Under the pieces are notes generated by a model. It searched no databases. It was not told the origin of the DNA and worked only from the letters and a program-made list of their open reading frames with translations. From Procambarus clarkii (Eukaryota; Arthropoda; Malacostraca; Decapoda; Cambaridae), in assembly GCF_040958095.1 (NCBI RefSeq), contig NC_091199.1, positions 32,769,768 through 32,833,767 of the forward strand: 64,000 bases of DNA. Reading direction: 5' to 3'. Positions 1 through 12,064 of this stretch are shown here, piece by piece. The translations under genes were made by a program, and so were the position numbers. Position 1 is the stretch's first letter. Every line of letters starts with the position of its first letter.

Positions 1-1223
1 AAGGTGTTGTCTGCCAGGGTGGCAGGAAGTGCTCCTGGTGGGTCATGACCGAAGGTGTTGTCTGCCAGGGTGGCAGGAAGTGCTCCTGGTGGGACATGAC
101 CGAAGGTGTTGTGTGCCAGGGTGGCAGGAAGTGCTCCTAGTGGGACATGACCGAAGGTGTTGCCTGCCAGGGTGGCAGGAAGTGCTGCTGGTGGGACATG
201 ACCGAAGGTGTTGTCTGCCAGGGTGGCCGGAAGTGCTCCTGGTGGGTCATGACTGAAGGTGTTGTCTGCCAGGGTGGCAGGAAGTGCTCCTGGTGGGTCA
301 TGACCTAAGGTGTTGTCTGCCAGGGTGGCAGGAAGTGCTCCTGGTGGGACATGACCGAAGGTGTTGTCTGCCAGGGTGGCAGGAAGTGCTCCTGCTGGGT
401 CATGACTGAAGGTATTGTCTGCCAGGGTGGCAGGAAGTGCTCCTGGTGGGTCATGACCTAAGGTGGTGTCTGCCAGGGTGGCAGGAAGTGCTCCTGGAGA
501 GTCATGACCGAAGGTGTTGTCTGCCAGGGTGGCAGGAAGTACTCCTGGTGGGTCATGACCGAAGGTGTTGTCTGCCAGGGTGGCAGGAAGTGTTCCTGGA
601 GGGTCATGACCGAAGGTGTTGTCTGCCAGGGTGGCAGGAAGTACTCCTGGTGGGTCATGACCGAAGGTGTTGTCTGCCAGGGTGGCAGGAAGTGCTCCTG
701 GTGGGTCATGACCGAAGGTGTTGTCTGCCAGGGTGGCAGGAAGTGCTCCTGGTGGGTCATGACCGAAGGTGTTGTCTGCCAGGGTGGCAGGAAGTGTTCC
801 TGGAGGGTCATGACCGAAGGTGTTGTCTGCCAGGGTGGCAGGAAGTACTCCTGGTGGGTCATGACCGAAGGTGTTGTCTGCCAGGGTGGCAGGAAGTGCT
901 CCTGCTGGGTCATGACTGAAGGTGTTGTCTGCCAGGGTGGCAGGAAGTGCTCCTGGTGGGTCATGACTGAAGGTGTTGTCTGCCAGGGTGGCAGGAAGTG
1001 CTCCTGGTGGGTCATGACCGAAGGTGTTGTCTGCCAGGGTGGCAGGAAGTGCTCCTGGTGGGACATGACCGAAGATGTTGTCTGCCAGGGTGGCAGGAAG
1101 TGCTCCTGGAGGGTCATGACCGAAGGTGTTGTCTGCCAGGATGGCAGGAAGTGCTCCTGGTGGGTCATGACCGAAGGTGTTGTCTGCCAGGGTGGCAGGA
1201 AGTGCTCCTGGTGGGACATGTAG
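1..1223. repeat. Minisatellite, 51-bp unit, about 24 copies
   Basis: A tandem array with a 51-bp period runs from the window edge to about 1223, with units differing by a few substitutions (for example tgctcc/tactcc, gggtcat/gggacat). Because 51 is a multiple of 3, several frames stay open on both strands. These read as a 17-residue repeat and should not be taken as a protein. Each unit contains a perfect 10-bp palindrome GGTCATGACC in most copies and the hyphenated palindrome CTGCCA-ggg-TGGCAG. The left end lies outside the window. Confidence 0.95.
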
Positions 1224-1860
1224 GCGTCATATAGTTATGTAATATTTCACTTTACTTCAGTCATTTTTCACTTACTTTATTCATTTACCTAATCTTTTGC
1301 TATTATATACCACTGATATTTAAATCTTTCACTGATTAGGAATAATGAAATAAATTAATAATTTTCACCATTTTGATCCTGTAATATTTTATATCAGTGG
1401 AACTTGCCTGATAAATACTTTTGTTACTGATAATTCTGCTCCGTGGTAATGGGTTTATATCTTTGTGTAACTTTTGTGTTCTGGAACGTTTTTAATGTTT
1501 TTTTGCTTGGCTGTTTTATGTCGTAATTATTTGTTGTGGTGGTTTTCTGGCTTGTATTTATGATCTAATTTATGCAATAATAATCAATGAGACTTATATT
1601 TAACCATTATAATAATTTCTGTACTGCTGTCTTTATATATCTTATTCAGTTGTCTTTATTCCCAAATTTGACAACAACAATATATTTAACTAGACAAAGA
1701 CTTTTATCAATTATCTAAAATTTTTACTTCTCAAGTTCTTGTTCTTGTTGCTGATTATTGTAACTTTGACTTATATTATTGTATTTGTTAATTATACAGT
1801 TTACTGTAAATATTATCTTGTTTAAATATATAACATTTTGGTGTATACATTTGCAGTATG
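1224..1860. other. AT-rich spacer, no feature recognised
   Basis: AT-rich DNA between two minisatellites. I see no coding frame, RNA gene or recognisable transposon end in it. Confidence 0.6.
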
Positions 1861-2975
1861 GAGTGACCAGCCCCAGGGACCAGGTGGTGACCCGTGACCA
1901 GCCCCAGGGACCAGGTGGTGACCCGTGACCAGCCCCAGGGACCAGGTGGTGACCCGTGACCAGCCCCAGGAACCAGGTGGTGACCCGTGACCAGCCCCAG
2001 GGACCAGGTGGTGACCCGTGACCAGCCCCAGGGACCAGGTGGTGACCCGTGACCAGCCCCAGGTGGTGACCAGCCCCAGGGACCAGGTGGTGACCCGTGA
2101 CCAGCCCCAGGGACCAGGTGGTGACCCGTGACCAGCCCCAGGTGGTGACCAGCCCCAGGTGGTGACCAGCCCCAGGGACCAGGTGGTGACCCGTGACCAG
2201 CCCCAGGGACCAGGTGGTGACCCGTGACCAGCCCCAGGGAGCAGGTGGTGACCCGTGACCAGCCCCAGGGAGCAGGTGGTGACCCGTGACCAGCCCCAGG
2301 GACCAGGTGGTGACCCGTGACCAGCCCCAGGGACCAGATGGTGACCCGTGACCAGCCCCAGGGACCAGGTGGTGACCCGTGACCAGCCCCAGGGACCAGG
2401 TGGTGACCCGTGACCAGCCCCAGGGACCAGGTGGTGTCCCGTGACCAGCCCCAGGGACCAGGTGGTGACCCGTGACCAGCCCCAGGGACCAGGTGGTGAC
2501 CCGTGACCAGACCTAGGGACCAGGTGGTGACCCGTGACCAGCCCCAGGAACCAGGGGGTGACCCGTGACCAGCCCCAGGGACCAGGTGGTGACCCGTGAC
2601 CAGACCCAGGGACCAGGTGGTGACCCGTGACCAGCCCCAGGGACCAGGTGGTGACCCGTGACCAGCCCCAGGGACCAGGTGGTGACCCGTGACCAGCCCC
2701 AGGGACCAGGTGGTGACCCGTGACCAGCACCAGGGACCAGGTGGTGACCCGTGACCAGCCCCAGGGACCAGGTGGTGACCAGCACCAGGGACCAGGTGGT
2801 GACCCGTGACCAGCCCCAGGGACCAGGTGGTGACCAGCACCAGGGACCAGGTGGTGACCCGTGACCAGCCCCAGGGACCAGGTGGTGACCCGTGACCAGC
2901 CCCAGGGACCAGGTGGTGACCCGTGACCAGCCCCAGGGACCAGGTGGTGACCCGTGACCAGCACCAGGGACCAAC
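1861..2975. repeat. Minisatellite, 31-bp unit, about 36 copies
   Basis: Tandem array with a 31-bp period built around CCCCAGGGACCAGGTGGTGA and CCCGTGACCAG. Several shortened units (near 2060, 2140-2165, 2780 and 2835) lack the CCCGTGACC block or the GGGACC block. Because 31 is not a multiple of 3, a reading frame walks through all three phases every 93 bp. The minus strand stays open for up to 396 codons only because no phase contains a stop. This is not a gene. Confidence 0.95.
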
Positions 2976-3179
2976 TGAGGCCGGACCTAATTATCCCCAG
3001 ATATTTAACCAACTTTTTCCACCTGTGATTGTAATATTAAACAATTAAACTCAATACAATACTTTTCCTCTCTTGGAGGAAATATTTGATGTGTTGAGGC
3101 TAACACTTAGTAAAATTAATCTCAGTATCCCATATACTTTATTCCTTATGTTTATGCATTGATTATTATTGTCTTATGA

Positions 3180-4310
3180 TCCCTGCAGATGACGACTCCT
3201 AGATATTTCTCCCATTAATACCTCACATATTCAATATTGTCCAGGTGATATATGGGAACTTTAGTATTATTATTACTAAGCTCAAATCCCAACATTTTAC
3301 AGCATTAAACTGCATCCGCTAATCTTTTGTCTACGTGGAAAGTCTATCCAGATTGTCTTTTAGTACTTTTGGGAGTTTAACACAAACATGGAAGGTAAAT
3401 CCACGTGGGATTTAACTCCATTCAAAGCCAGCTCTCTGCTGTCTTTTTTAATAACCAATGACCAAGGTGTAATCCAACTTAGGATAGACCGCCATTACCA
3501 TGTGCCTCCAGCTCTTTAGTCTTGTGAGGCGCAGTATCAAAGTCCTTGTTGGCGTCTAGTTAAAGAATGTCACAATCCTTCCTACTACCACCTTCTTGAA
3601 ATTTACAGGAAAAGAATGATAGAAAAGGTCTTAAACATGAGCGGCCCTTAGTGAAACCATGTCGTTAATTCTTTATCAATCTGTTGTTCAAGGTGAAAAC
3701 GAAAGGCTTTGGCAATTATCAATTAAATCCATTTGCAGATGTTGGCACCACATCAGCAACCATCCATCACTCCGGTACTCTGCTCGAGTCTAATGAATAA
3801 TTAAATATGGTAGACAATGAGTCTGGCTCTGGGGACTAGTTTACCTTTAGTTTGCATATATGTTTAATAACCTCCTCGCTAGTAACTAGACCAGTTAAGT
3901 ACTAAACCTACTAAGCTAGTTAACCACTAAACTAGTTAACTTGTCGTCTCGACCTTCAAAGACTTTTTCTTCTGAGTGCGTAATTGAGTTTCTTTAGGAA
4001 ATACAGAGACGAAGAATTTATTTGAAATAAGTCACATTTCTTTTTCATTCTCAGTTACTTGACCTGCTTCAGATATAATTTGTGTAGTCTTTTCCTTAAT
4101 CTTTCTTTAATATATCAGAAAAAAATGTTTTAGAAATTGTCATTGCCTGGTCTGCTTTATATAATTCATTATTTCTTGATGCTTTTATTATTTCCTTAAC
4201 ATTTCTAACTAGTTTGGGATATTGTTGTTCAAGATTAGCTTCCCCATTCTTAGGCCTTTGATCAAAGTTTTTTCCTACCGATAAGGTTTTTAATCACATG
4301 ATTATCCATT
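3180..4310 (-). pseudogene. Decayed CR1/L2-like LINE reverse transcriptase remnant
   Basis: No long frame survives, but reading the minus strand in shifting frames recovers RT-type LINE motifs in the right order. Near 4050-4020 there is a linker resembling VTENEKEM...NKFFVSVF. Near 3800, V-P-E-stop-W-M-V-A-D-V-V-P corresponds to the VPEDW..ANVVP block. Near 3655, HGFTKGRSCL is seen. Near 3560, D-F-D-T-A-P-H-K corresponds to the KAFDTVPHK block. Near 3330, R-M-Q-F-N-A-V-K-C is followed near 3195 by EKYLGVVI. Stops and frameshifts are frequent, so it is an old dead copy. The clade is inferred from the motif spacing. Confidence 0.7.
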
Positions 4311-4440
4311 TAAGGTTATTGTTGTTTGACCTAAGATATCTAGATGGCACACTATATTTTTAACCTTTATTAAGCATATTTTAAAATAAATTACAGTTTG
4401 AACATGTTTAAAAGTTTTTTTAATTTCGTTTTGTTATATC

Positions 4441-4572
4441 CTTTCACCCATGTTAATACTTCAGTCATGTTGACATTTACTCTCATCTTTCACCCATGTT
4501 AATACTTCAGTCATGTTGACATTTACTCTCATCTTTCACCCATGTTAATACTTCAGTCATGTTGACATTTAC
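4441..4572. repeat. Short tandem repeat, 46-bp unit, 3 copies
   Basis: Three nearly identical consecutive copies start at 4441, 4487 and 4533, each beginning ctttcacccatgttaatac. The third is cut short at the 3' side. They lie in AT-rich DNA. Confidence 0.95.
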
Positions 4573-4779
4573 TCATCAACTTTCTAGATAATATACATTA
4601 AGATATTTCAACTTCTCGACGGTGATTCATAGTCTTCCCTGCTTGGCGCCTTGATCTGATAATTACTGACTTCTTAAGCTCTCACCATATGCAAACACTT
4701 TTTTAACACTTTTCAACTTTTTTCACTTCCTGGGAGCAACTGCCGTCCTTCGCTGCTCTCGTTCAAGTAACGTCATGCC

Positions 4780-4870
4780 GGGGGGGGGGGGGGGATAGCT
4801 ACTCTATCCCTTTGAGATGTATTTCTTTCTTGTCTCAATAAATATACTTGAACTTGAACTTGAACGTAAA
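4780..4870 (+). mobile_element. Poly-G tract followed by a LINE-type 3' tail
   Basis: A run of 15 G (4780-4794) is followed by sequence ending in an AATAAA-type signal and short repeats of ACTTGA (CTTGAACTTGAACTTGAAC). The microrepeat end without a poly-A tail is typical of some LINE 3' ends. No coding part is attached, so the parent element is not identified. Confidence 0.45.
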
Positions 4871-5136
4871 CATGTCCATTCTGCAGTATGGCGATCATAA
4901 TTGAAATGTATAATCTAAATGGGGCCTAACAAGAGAAACAAAATGATGCAGAACAATTTATCTTGTTAGTTTGGTTTGTTGTCTTAGGCCTATCAACCTC
5001 TGGATGGTTATTAAGGCCACACAAGTGCTCGCTGACCAAACAGACAGTATACTTTATGCCAGAACAACTGTAAACAATGGTTACAACGAAGAATGCAAGG
5101 GTTGCCCTGAATGGAAATAAATCGGACTGGTCATAA

Positions 5137-5395
5137 TGATGAGTGAGGTACCACAAGGTTCCATCTTGAGCCCAACGTATTTAATGATATTCATCAATGA
5201 CATCAATGAGAACATTACAAATCACATCATCAAATTTGCTGATGACACAGATTTATTCTAAGGTAGGAAGTGGAGACTACATTTAGGCCTTGCAAGAGAG
5301 CTACATTAACTTTACAAATGGCCAGAAGACTGCGAAATGCGTTTCAATGTTAAGAAATGCATGATGGGCAAATTTATGTCATAACTATCACATGT
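5137..5395 (+). pseudogene. LINE reverse transcriptase fragment
   Basis: The plus strand reads SEVPQGSILSP (from 5142), then INDINENITNHIIKFADDTD, with a stop after D-L-F near 5260. It continues with a degenerate W-P-E-D-C-E-M-R-F-N-V-K-K-C stretch near 5320-5365. This matches the (S)GVPQGSxLGP block, the FADD catalytic block and the RFNxxKC block of Jockey/CR1-superfamily RTs. It is a short dead fragment that ends where the 52-bp satellite begins. Confidence 0.8.
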
Positions 5396-5429
5396 ACCCC
5401 AAATCCATACAACAACATACGGCCAATAG

Positions 5430-8400
5430 CATTAGCACCACCTCCCTAGCTGCCCTACACACCAGTGACCATGGTCAACAGCACCAGCACCTCCTCCCTA
5501 GCTGCCCTACACACCAGTGACCATGGTCAACACCACCAGCACCACCTCCCTAGCTGCCCTACACACCAGTGACCATGGTCAACAGCACCAGCACCTCCTC
5601 CCTAGCTGCCCTACACACCAGTGACCATGGTCAACAGCACCAGCCCCTCCTCCCCAGCTGCCCTACACACCAGTGACCATGGTCAACACCACCAGCACCT
5701 CCTCCCTAGCTGCCCTAAACACCAGTGACCATGGTCAACAGCTCCAGCACCTCCTCCCTAGCTGCCCTACACACCAGTGACCATGGTCAACAGCACCAGC
5801 ACCTCCTCCCTAGCTGCCCTACACACCAGTGACCATGGTCAACAGCTCCAGCACCTCCTCCCTAGCTGCCCTACACACCAGTGACCATGGTCAACAGCAC
5901 CAGCACCACCTCCCTAGCTGCCCTACACACCAGTGACCATGGTCAACACCACCTCCCTAGCTGCCCTACACACCAGTGACCATGGTCAACTGCACCAGCA
6001 CCTTCTCCCAAGCTGCCCTACACACCAGTGACCATGGTCAACAGCACCAGCCCCTCCTCCCTAGCTGCCCTACACACCAGTGACCATGGTCAACACCACC
6101 AGCCCCTCCTCCCTAGCTGCCCTACACACCAGTGACCATGGTCAACACCACCAGCCCCTCCTCCCTAGCTGCCCTACACACCAGTGACCATGGTCAACAG
6201 CACCAGCACCACCCCAGCTGCCCTACACACCAGTGACCATGGTCAACAGCACCAGCACCTCCTCCCTAGCTGCCCTACACACCAGTGACCATGGTCAACA
6301 GCACCAGCACCTCCTCCCTAGCTGCCCTACACACCAGTGACCATGGTCAACAGCACCAGCACCACCCCAGCTGCCCTACACACCAGTGACCATGGTCAAC
6401 ACCACCAGCCCCTCCTCCCTAGCTGCCCTACACACCAGTGACCATGGTCAACAGCACCAGCACCTCCTCCCTAGCTGCCCTACACACCAGTGACCACGGT
6501 CAACAGCACCAGCACCACCCAAGCTGCCCTACACACCAGTGACCACGGTCAACAGCACCAGCACCACCCCAGCTGCCCTACACACCAGTGACCATGGTCA
6601 ACAGCACCAGCCCCTCCTCCCTAGCTGCCCTACACACCAGTGACCATGGTCAACACCACCAGCACCTCCTCCCTAGCTGCCCTACACACCAGTGACCATG
6701 GTCAACAGCTCCAGCACCTCCTCCCTAGCTGCCCTACACACCAGTGACCATGGTCAACAGCACCAGCACCTCCTCCCTAGCTGCCCTACACACCAGTGAC
6801 CATGGTCAACAGCACCAGCCCCTCCTCCCTAGCTGCCCTACACACCAGTGACCACGGTCAACAGCACCAGCTCCTCCTCCCTAGCTGCCCTACACACCAG
6901 TGACCATGGTCAACAGCACCAGCACCACCCCAGCTGCCCTACACACCAGTGACCATGGTCAACAGCTCCAGCACCTCCTCCCTAGCTGCCCTACACACCA
7001 GTGACCATGGTCAACAGCACCAGCACCACCTCCCTAGCTGCCCTACACACCAGTGACCATGGTCAACAGCACCAGCACCTCCTCCCTAGCTGCCCTACAC
7101 ACCAGTGACCATGGTCAACAGCACCAGCACCTCCTCCCTAGCTGCCCTACACACCAGTGACCATGGTCAACAGCACCAGCACCACCCCAGCTGCCCTACA
7201 CACCAGTGACCATGGTCAACAGCTCCAGCACCTCCTCCCTAGCTGCCCTACACACCAGTGACCACGGTCAACAGCACCAGCTCCTCCTCCCTAGCTGCCC
7301 TACACACCAGTGACCATGGTCAACACCACCAGCACCTCCTCCCTAGCTGCCCTACACACCAGTGACCATGGTCAACACCACCAGCACCTCCTCCCTAGCT
7401 GCCCTACACACCAGTGACCATGGTCAACACCAAAAGCACCTCCTCCCTAGCTGCCCTACACACCAGTGACCATGGTCAACACCACCAGCACCACCTCCCT
7501 AGCTGCCCTACACACCAGTGACCATGGTCAACACCACCTCCCTAGCTGCCCTACACACCAGTGACCATGGTCAACTGCACCAGCACCTTCTCCCAAGCTG
7601 CCCTACACACCAGTGACCATGGTCAACAGCACCAGCCCCTCCTCCCTAGCTGCCCTACACACCAGTGACCATGGTCAACACCACCAGCCCCTCCTCCCTA
7701 GCTGCCCTACACACCAGTGACCATGGTCAACACCACCAGCCCCTCCTCCCTAGCTGCCCTACACACCAGTGACCATGGTCAACAGCACCAGCACCACCCC
7801 AGCTGCCCTACACACCAGTGACCATGGTCAACAGCACCAGCACCTCCTCCCTAGCTGCCCTACACACCAGTGACCATGGTCAACAGCACCAGCACCTCCT
7901 CCCTAGCTGCCCTACACACCAGTGACCATGGTCAACAGCACCAGCACCACCCCAGCTGCCCTACACACCAGTGACCATGGTCAACACCACCAGCCCCTCC
8001 TCCCTAGCTGCCCTACACACCAGTGACCATGGTCAACAGCACCAGCACCTCCTCCCTAGCTGCCCTACACACCAGTGACCACGGTCAACAGCACCAGCAC
8101 CACCCAAGCTGCCCTACACACCAGTGACCATGGTCAACACCACCAGCCCCTCCTCCCTAGCTGCCCTACACACCAGTGACCATGGTCAACACCACCAGCC
8201 CCTCCTCCCTAGCTGCCCTACACACCAGTGACCATGGTCAACAGCACCAGCACCTCCTCCCTAGCTGCCCTACACACCAGTGACCACGGTCAACAGCACC
8301 AGCACCACCCCAGCTGCCCTACACACCAGTGACCATGGTCAACAGCACCAGCCCCTCCTCCCTAGCTGCCCTACACACCAGTGACCACGGTCAACAGCAC

Positions 8401-9153
8401 CAGCTCCTCCTCCCTAGCTGCCCTACACACCAGTGACCATGGTCAACAGCACCAGCACCACCCCAGCTGCCCTACACACCAGTGACCATGGTCAACAGCT
8501 CCAGCACCTCCTCCCTAGCTGCCCTACACACCAGTGACCATGGTCAACAGCACCAGCACCACCTCCCTAGCTGCCCTACACACCAGTGACCATGGTCAAC
8601 AGCACCAGCACCTCCTCGCTAGCTGCCCTACACACCAGTGACCATGGTCAACAGCACCAGCACCTCCTCCCTAGCTGCCCTACACACCAGTGACCATGGT
8701 CAACAGCACCAGCACCACCCCAGCTGCCCTACACACCAGTGACCATGGTCAACAGCTCCAGCACCTCCTCCCTAGCTGCCCTACACACCAGTGACCACGG
8801 TCAACAGCACCAGCTCCTCCTCCCTAGCTGCCCTACACACCAGTGACCATGGTCAACACCACCAGCACCTCCTCCCTAGCTGCCCTACACACCAGTGACC
8901 ATGGTCAACACCACCAGCACCTCCTCCCTAGCTGCCCTACACACCAGTGACCATGGTCAACACCACCAGCACCTCCTCCCTAGCTGCCCTACACACCAGT
9001 GACCATGGTCAACACCACCAGCACCACCTCCCTAGCTGCCCTACACACCAGTGACCATGGTCAACAGCACCAGCACCTCCTCCCTAGCTGCCCTACACAC
9101 CAGTGACCATGGTCAACAGCACCAGCACCAACCCAGCTGCCCTAAACACCAGC
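5430..9153. repeat. Minisatellite, 52-bp unit, about 72 copies, with higher-order duplication
   Basis: The array contains CTGCCCTACACACCAGTGAC, then CATGGTCAAC, then a variable CAGCACC-rich segment. The basic period is 52 bp, with 49-bp variants (deleted tail, CACCACCCCAG) and shorter ones. Each unit carries the perfect 12-bp palindrome TGACCATGGTCA; a minority have CACGG instead of CATGG. The series of variants is repeated about 1.53-1.59 kb downstream: TGCACCAGCACCTTCTCCC occurs at 5991 and 7576, and the CTCCTCCTCC variant after CACGG at 6871 and 8404. The spacing differs by exactly one 52-bp unit. Stops are frequent, so no long frame exists. Confidence 0.95.
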
Positions 9154-9675
9154 CGAGCTTGTAGAAGTGATTGTAAAACAATCCCTACTTCAACACCTGC
9201 AGAGGAGGCCTAGGCCTCCTCTGCAGGTGTTGAAGGCCTTAACACACTCTTAACACACTCTAGGCCTTAACACACTCCACTCCCAAACTCAACACCTGCA
9301 CAACCTTAACACACTCCCAAACTCAACACCTGCACAACCTTAACACCTGCAAATCCTTAACATACTACCTACCCCAACACCTGCACAACCTTCATACGCT
9401 CCTAATCTGAACACATGCACAATTTTAACATATGCAAACCATATTTACGTATGGTACACACTCCTTACCTTAACACATGAACAACCTTAACACGCTCCCT
9501 TCCTCAACACCTGCACAATCTTAACACCTGAAAATCCTTAACATACTCCCAACCTGAACACCTGCCCAACCTTTACACACTCCCGAACTCAACACCTGCA
9601 CAACCTGAACACACTCCTAATCTGAACACCTGCACAACTTTAAGACCTACACAACCTTAACTCGCTCCCTGCCTG
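9154..9675. repeat. Degenerate part of the 34-bp satellite, with a 46-bp perfect palindrome
   Basis: Irregular repeats of AACACCTGCACAACCTTAAC and ACACTC belong to the same family as the array at 12064-14400. They are much more diverged and have irregular spacing. A perfect 46-bp palindrome occupies 9189-9234. The right boundary is the truncated start of LINE copy A. Confidence 0.8.
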
Positions 9676-12064
9676 GAGAGGTAAGGAGCTGGAGAGACAG
9701 GCAGGAGTGCATGGTAAGGTGCTCCAGTGGATAAGGGAGTACCTAAACAATAGGAAGCAGAGAGTTACAGTGAGGGGTGAGACTGCAGATTGACGTGAAG
9801 TCACCAGTGGAGTCCCACAGGGCTCGGTCCTATCCCGTTTCTGATATTCGTAAATGATCTCCTGGAAGGTATAAACGCATTCCTCTCAATGTTTGCTGAT
9901 GACGATGCCAAAATTATGAGAAAGATTAAGACAGAGGAGGACTGCTTGAGGCTTCAAGAAGACCTAGACAAACTGAAGGAATCGTAGAACAAATGGCTAT
10001 TAGAGTTTAACCCAAGCAAATATAATGTAATGAAGATTGGTGTAGGGAGCAGTACCTCAGATACAAGGTATCATTTGGGAGATGAAATTCTTCAAGAGTC
10101 AGAGAGAAAGACTTGGGGGTTGATATTGTTATGACCTGGTTCGATTAAGGCTCGAGAATAGTTAGTCACCCAAATGAAAAAATCCCAAACTCTATACTGT
10201 GGCACGAAACGGGGCAAGAAAAAACTCGTGACTAAATTTCTCCAGTATAATTCTTCCAGACTACATATTATAATAAAATAAGCTCGTGCACTTGGCTCTC
10301 TAAGCAAAACACAATTAATGAAAATTCCCACTCAGCCGGGAAATGCTTAAAGGAATGGCAAAACTTCACTAATGTTCTACTAACAAAAAGACCGTAACCC
10401 TACTTAACCTTAATGTGCCATGCCCTGAGAATCACCAGTCCTCGTCTCCCATCAACAGCTCCAGCGTCACATCTGGCTCAAAACACTCGCGCAGCTGCCT
10501 GCCTGCAGCCTGCATTCAGACAAATGTGTTCGAACGCCCTAGGCCTAATTAATTCCTTGGTAAGCTATCTTTGCAAGGCTAACCTTCATTTACTTAGAAA
10601 CGGTAAAGCAATATCAGCTGATTATTACTGGCCCAACATCTAAGTAAATGAAGTAGTACTAATTAACAACATAGTATCTAACTCTAGGGCTCCACACAGA
10701 CTTGAGGTGGTAGGCCTCCCCTGGCTCTGACTGCTGCCACCTGGACACAAGACTGAGTGTAGCATGACTGTTACACACGACTACTAACTTAATTTACCCT
10801 CACAGGTGAAAGGTATAAGTAACATAGATTCCATAATGTAAGCCTACAACTGAAATACTGACATATACAAAAGTACAGTAACTAACATGCCCAAACTTGG
10901 CAGCAAACCGCATGTACAACATGTGGGGAGATGACTTACACTCTTCCCCTTAGTAACTGGTAAATCACTAATACTAGTTAATACACAGAATGCAAAAACA
11001 TATTTAGCAAGCCGGCAAATCATCCATACATTATACTGATGACTCCCACTCGCACAAACACAGCTTGGGGGTCAAGGAACAGCCAACAACATACTCATAC
11101 CCCTCACTCAACGACAAGGTTGGTATCTTAATCCCACAGCATTCGGTCAAGCCTAGCGTGGCCTCTAAAGTACCACTTGACTCCTTGCCTGGCGCTCGTG
11201 CGCTCCCTCACATATCCAACATGAATACGCTAATCATCCAAGACACATAATAATACTCTCACAAAACAACAATAATAGGTAAAATAATCACACTACTATC
11301 ATTATTTCCTCTAAAATATAATATATATACTACTTACTACTCTAATAAACGTTACGAATCAGTTATTCATTTAAATGAGATAACAGGTTCGTAGCATATA
11401 TCACGGCAGACCTGTCCCCTGAAGCCAATATCAAGAGCATAACATCAGCGGCATATGCCTGGTTGGCCAACATAAGAACCGCATTTAGAAACTTGTGAAG
11501 GAAACATTCAGAACTTTGTATACCACATATGTCAGACTAATCCTGGAGTATGCAGCTCTGATATGGAGTTCATATCTAGTCAAACATAAGACTAAACTGG
11601 AAAAGGTTCAAAGGTTTGCCACCAGAGTAGTACCCGAGCTGAGAGGTATGAGTTACGAGGAGAGACTACGGGAACTAAACCTCATGTCGCTGGAAGACAG
11701 AAGAGCTAGGGGGGACATGATCACCACATACAAAAATCTCAAAGGAATTGATAGGGTTGATAAGGATATGCTATTTAACACAAGGGGCACACGCACTAGG
11801 GGACACAGGTGGATATTGAGTGCCCAAATGAGCCACAGAGATATTAGATAGAACGTTTTTAGTGTCAGGGTGGTTGACAAATGGATTGGATTGGGAAGTG
11901 ATGTGGTGGAGGCAGACTCCTTACACAGTTTCAAGTGTAGATATGATAGAGCCCAATAGGCTCAGGAACCTGTACACCAGTTGATTGACAGTTGGGAGGC
12001 GGGACCAAAGAGCCAGAGCTCAACCCTCGGAAGCACAAATAGGTGAGTACAAATAGATGAGTAC
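9676..12064 (+). mobile_element. CR1-like LINE copy A (5' truncated, interrupted)
   Basis: The copy begins inside the RT gene (ELERQA..., KVLQWIREYL, about 9690) and runs to the 3' tail. The RT blocks are recognisable: SGVPQGS near 9810, MFADD near 9890-9905 with an extra codon (D-D-D-A), and a WSNKWLLEFNPSKC-like block with a stop near 9985. The C-terminal part resumes at 11402, with frame 11495-11851 reading YTTYVRLILEYAA and VPELRGMSYEERLREL. The two halves are separated by a 1.27-kb insertion at 10127-11396. The 3' end holds CACAAATAGGTGAGTAC followed by a second, mutated tail unit. It sits inside the 34-bp satellite. Stops and frameshifts mean it is dead. Confidence 0.9.
10127..11396. 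mobile_element. Probable solo LTR (TG...CA, 1,270 bp) nested in LINE copy A
   Basis: Comparison with intact LINE copy D shows that extra DNA lies between GTTGATAT and ATCACG. The insert begins TGTTATGACCTG and ends CAGGTTCGTAGCA. Its ends form an imperfect inverted repeat (TGTTATGA-CCTG against TGCTACGAACCTG). It is flanked by GATAT (10122-10126) and TATAT (11397-11401), which fits a 5-bp target-site duplication with one change. An AATAAA lies at 11344-11349. No coding sequence is visible. TG...CA ends and a 5-bp duplication favour a solo LTR. A non-autonomous terminal-inverted-repeat element with a 4-bp ATAT duplication is the alternative. Confidence 0.65.

Noticed and set aside
458-1219. 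Repeat-protein frames of 253 and 239 codons
   Set aside because: They are translations of the 51-bp minisatellite, open on both strands because 51 is a multiple of 3.
1788-3012. Minus-strand frames of 350-396 codons rich in G, H, P and W
   Set aside because: These are the 31-bp minisatellite read cyclically through three stop-free phases.
5430-9153. CRISPR array
   Set aside because: The repeats are contiguous 52-bp units with variant positions, not identical repeats separated by unique spacers. The rest of the window is clearly eukaryotic.
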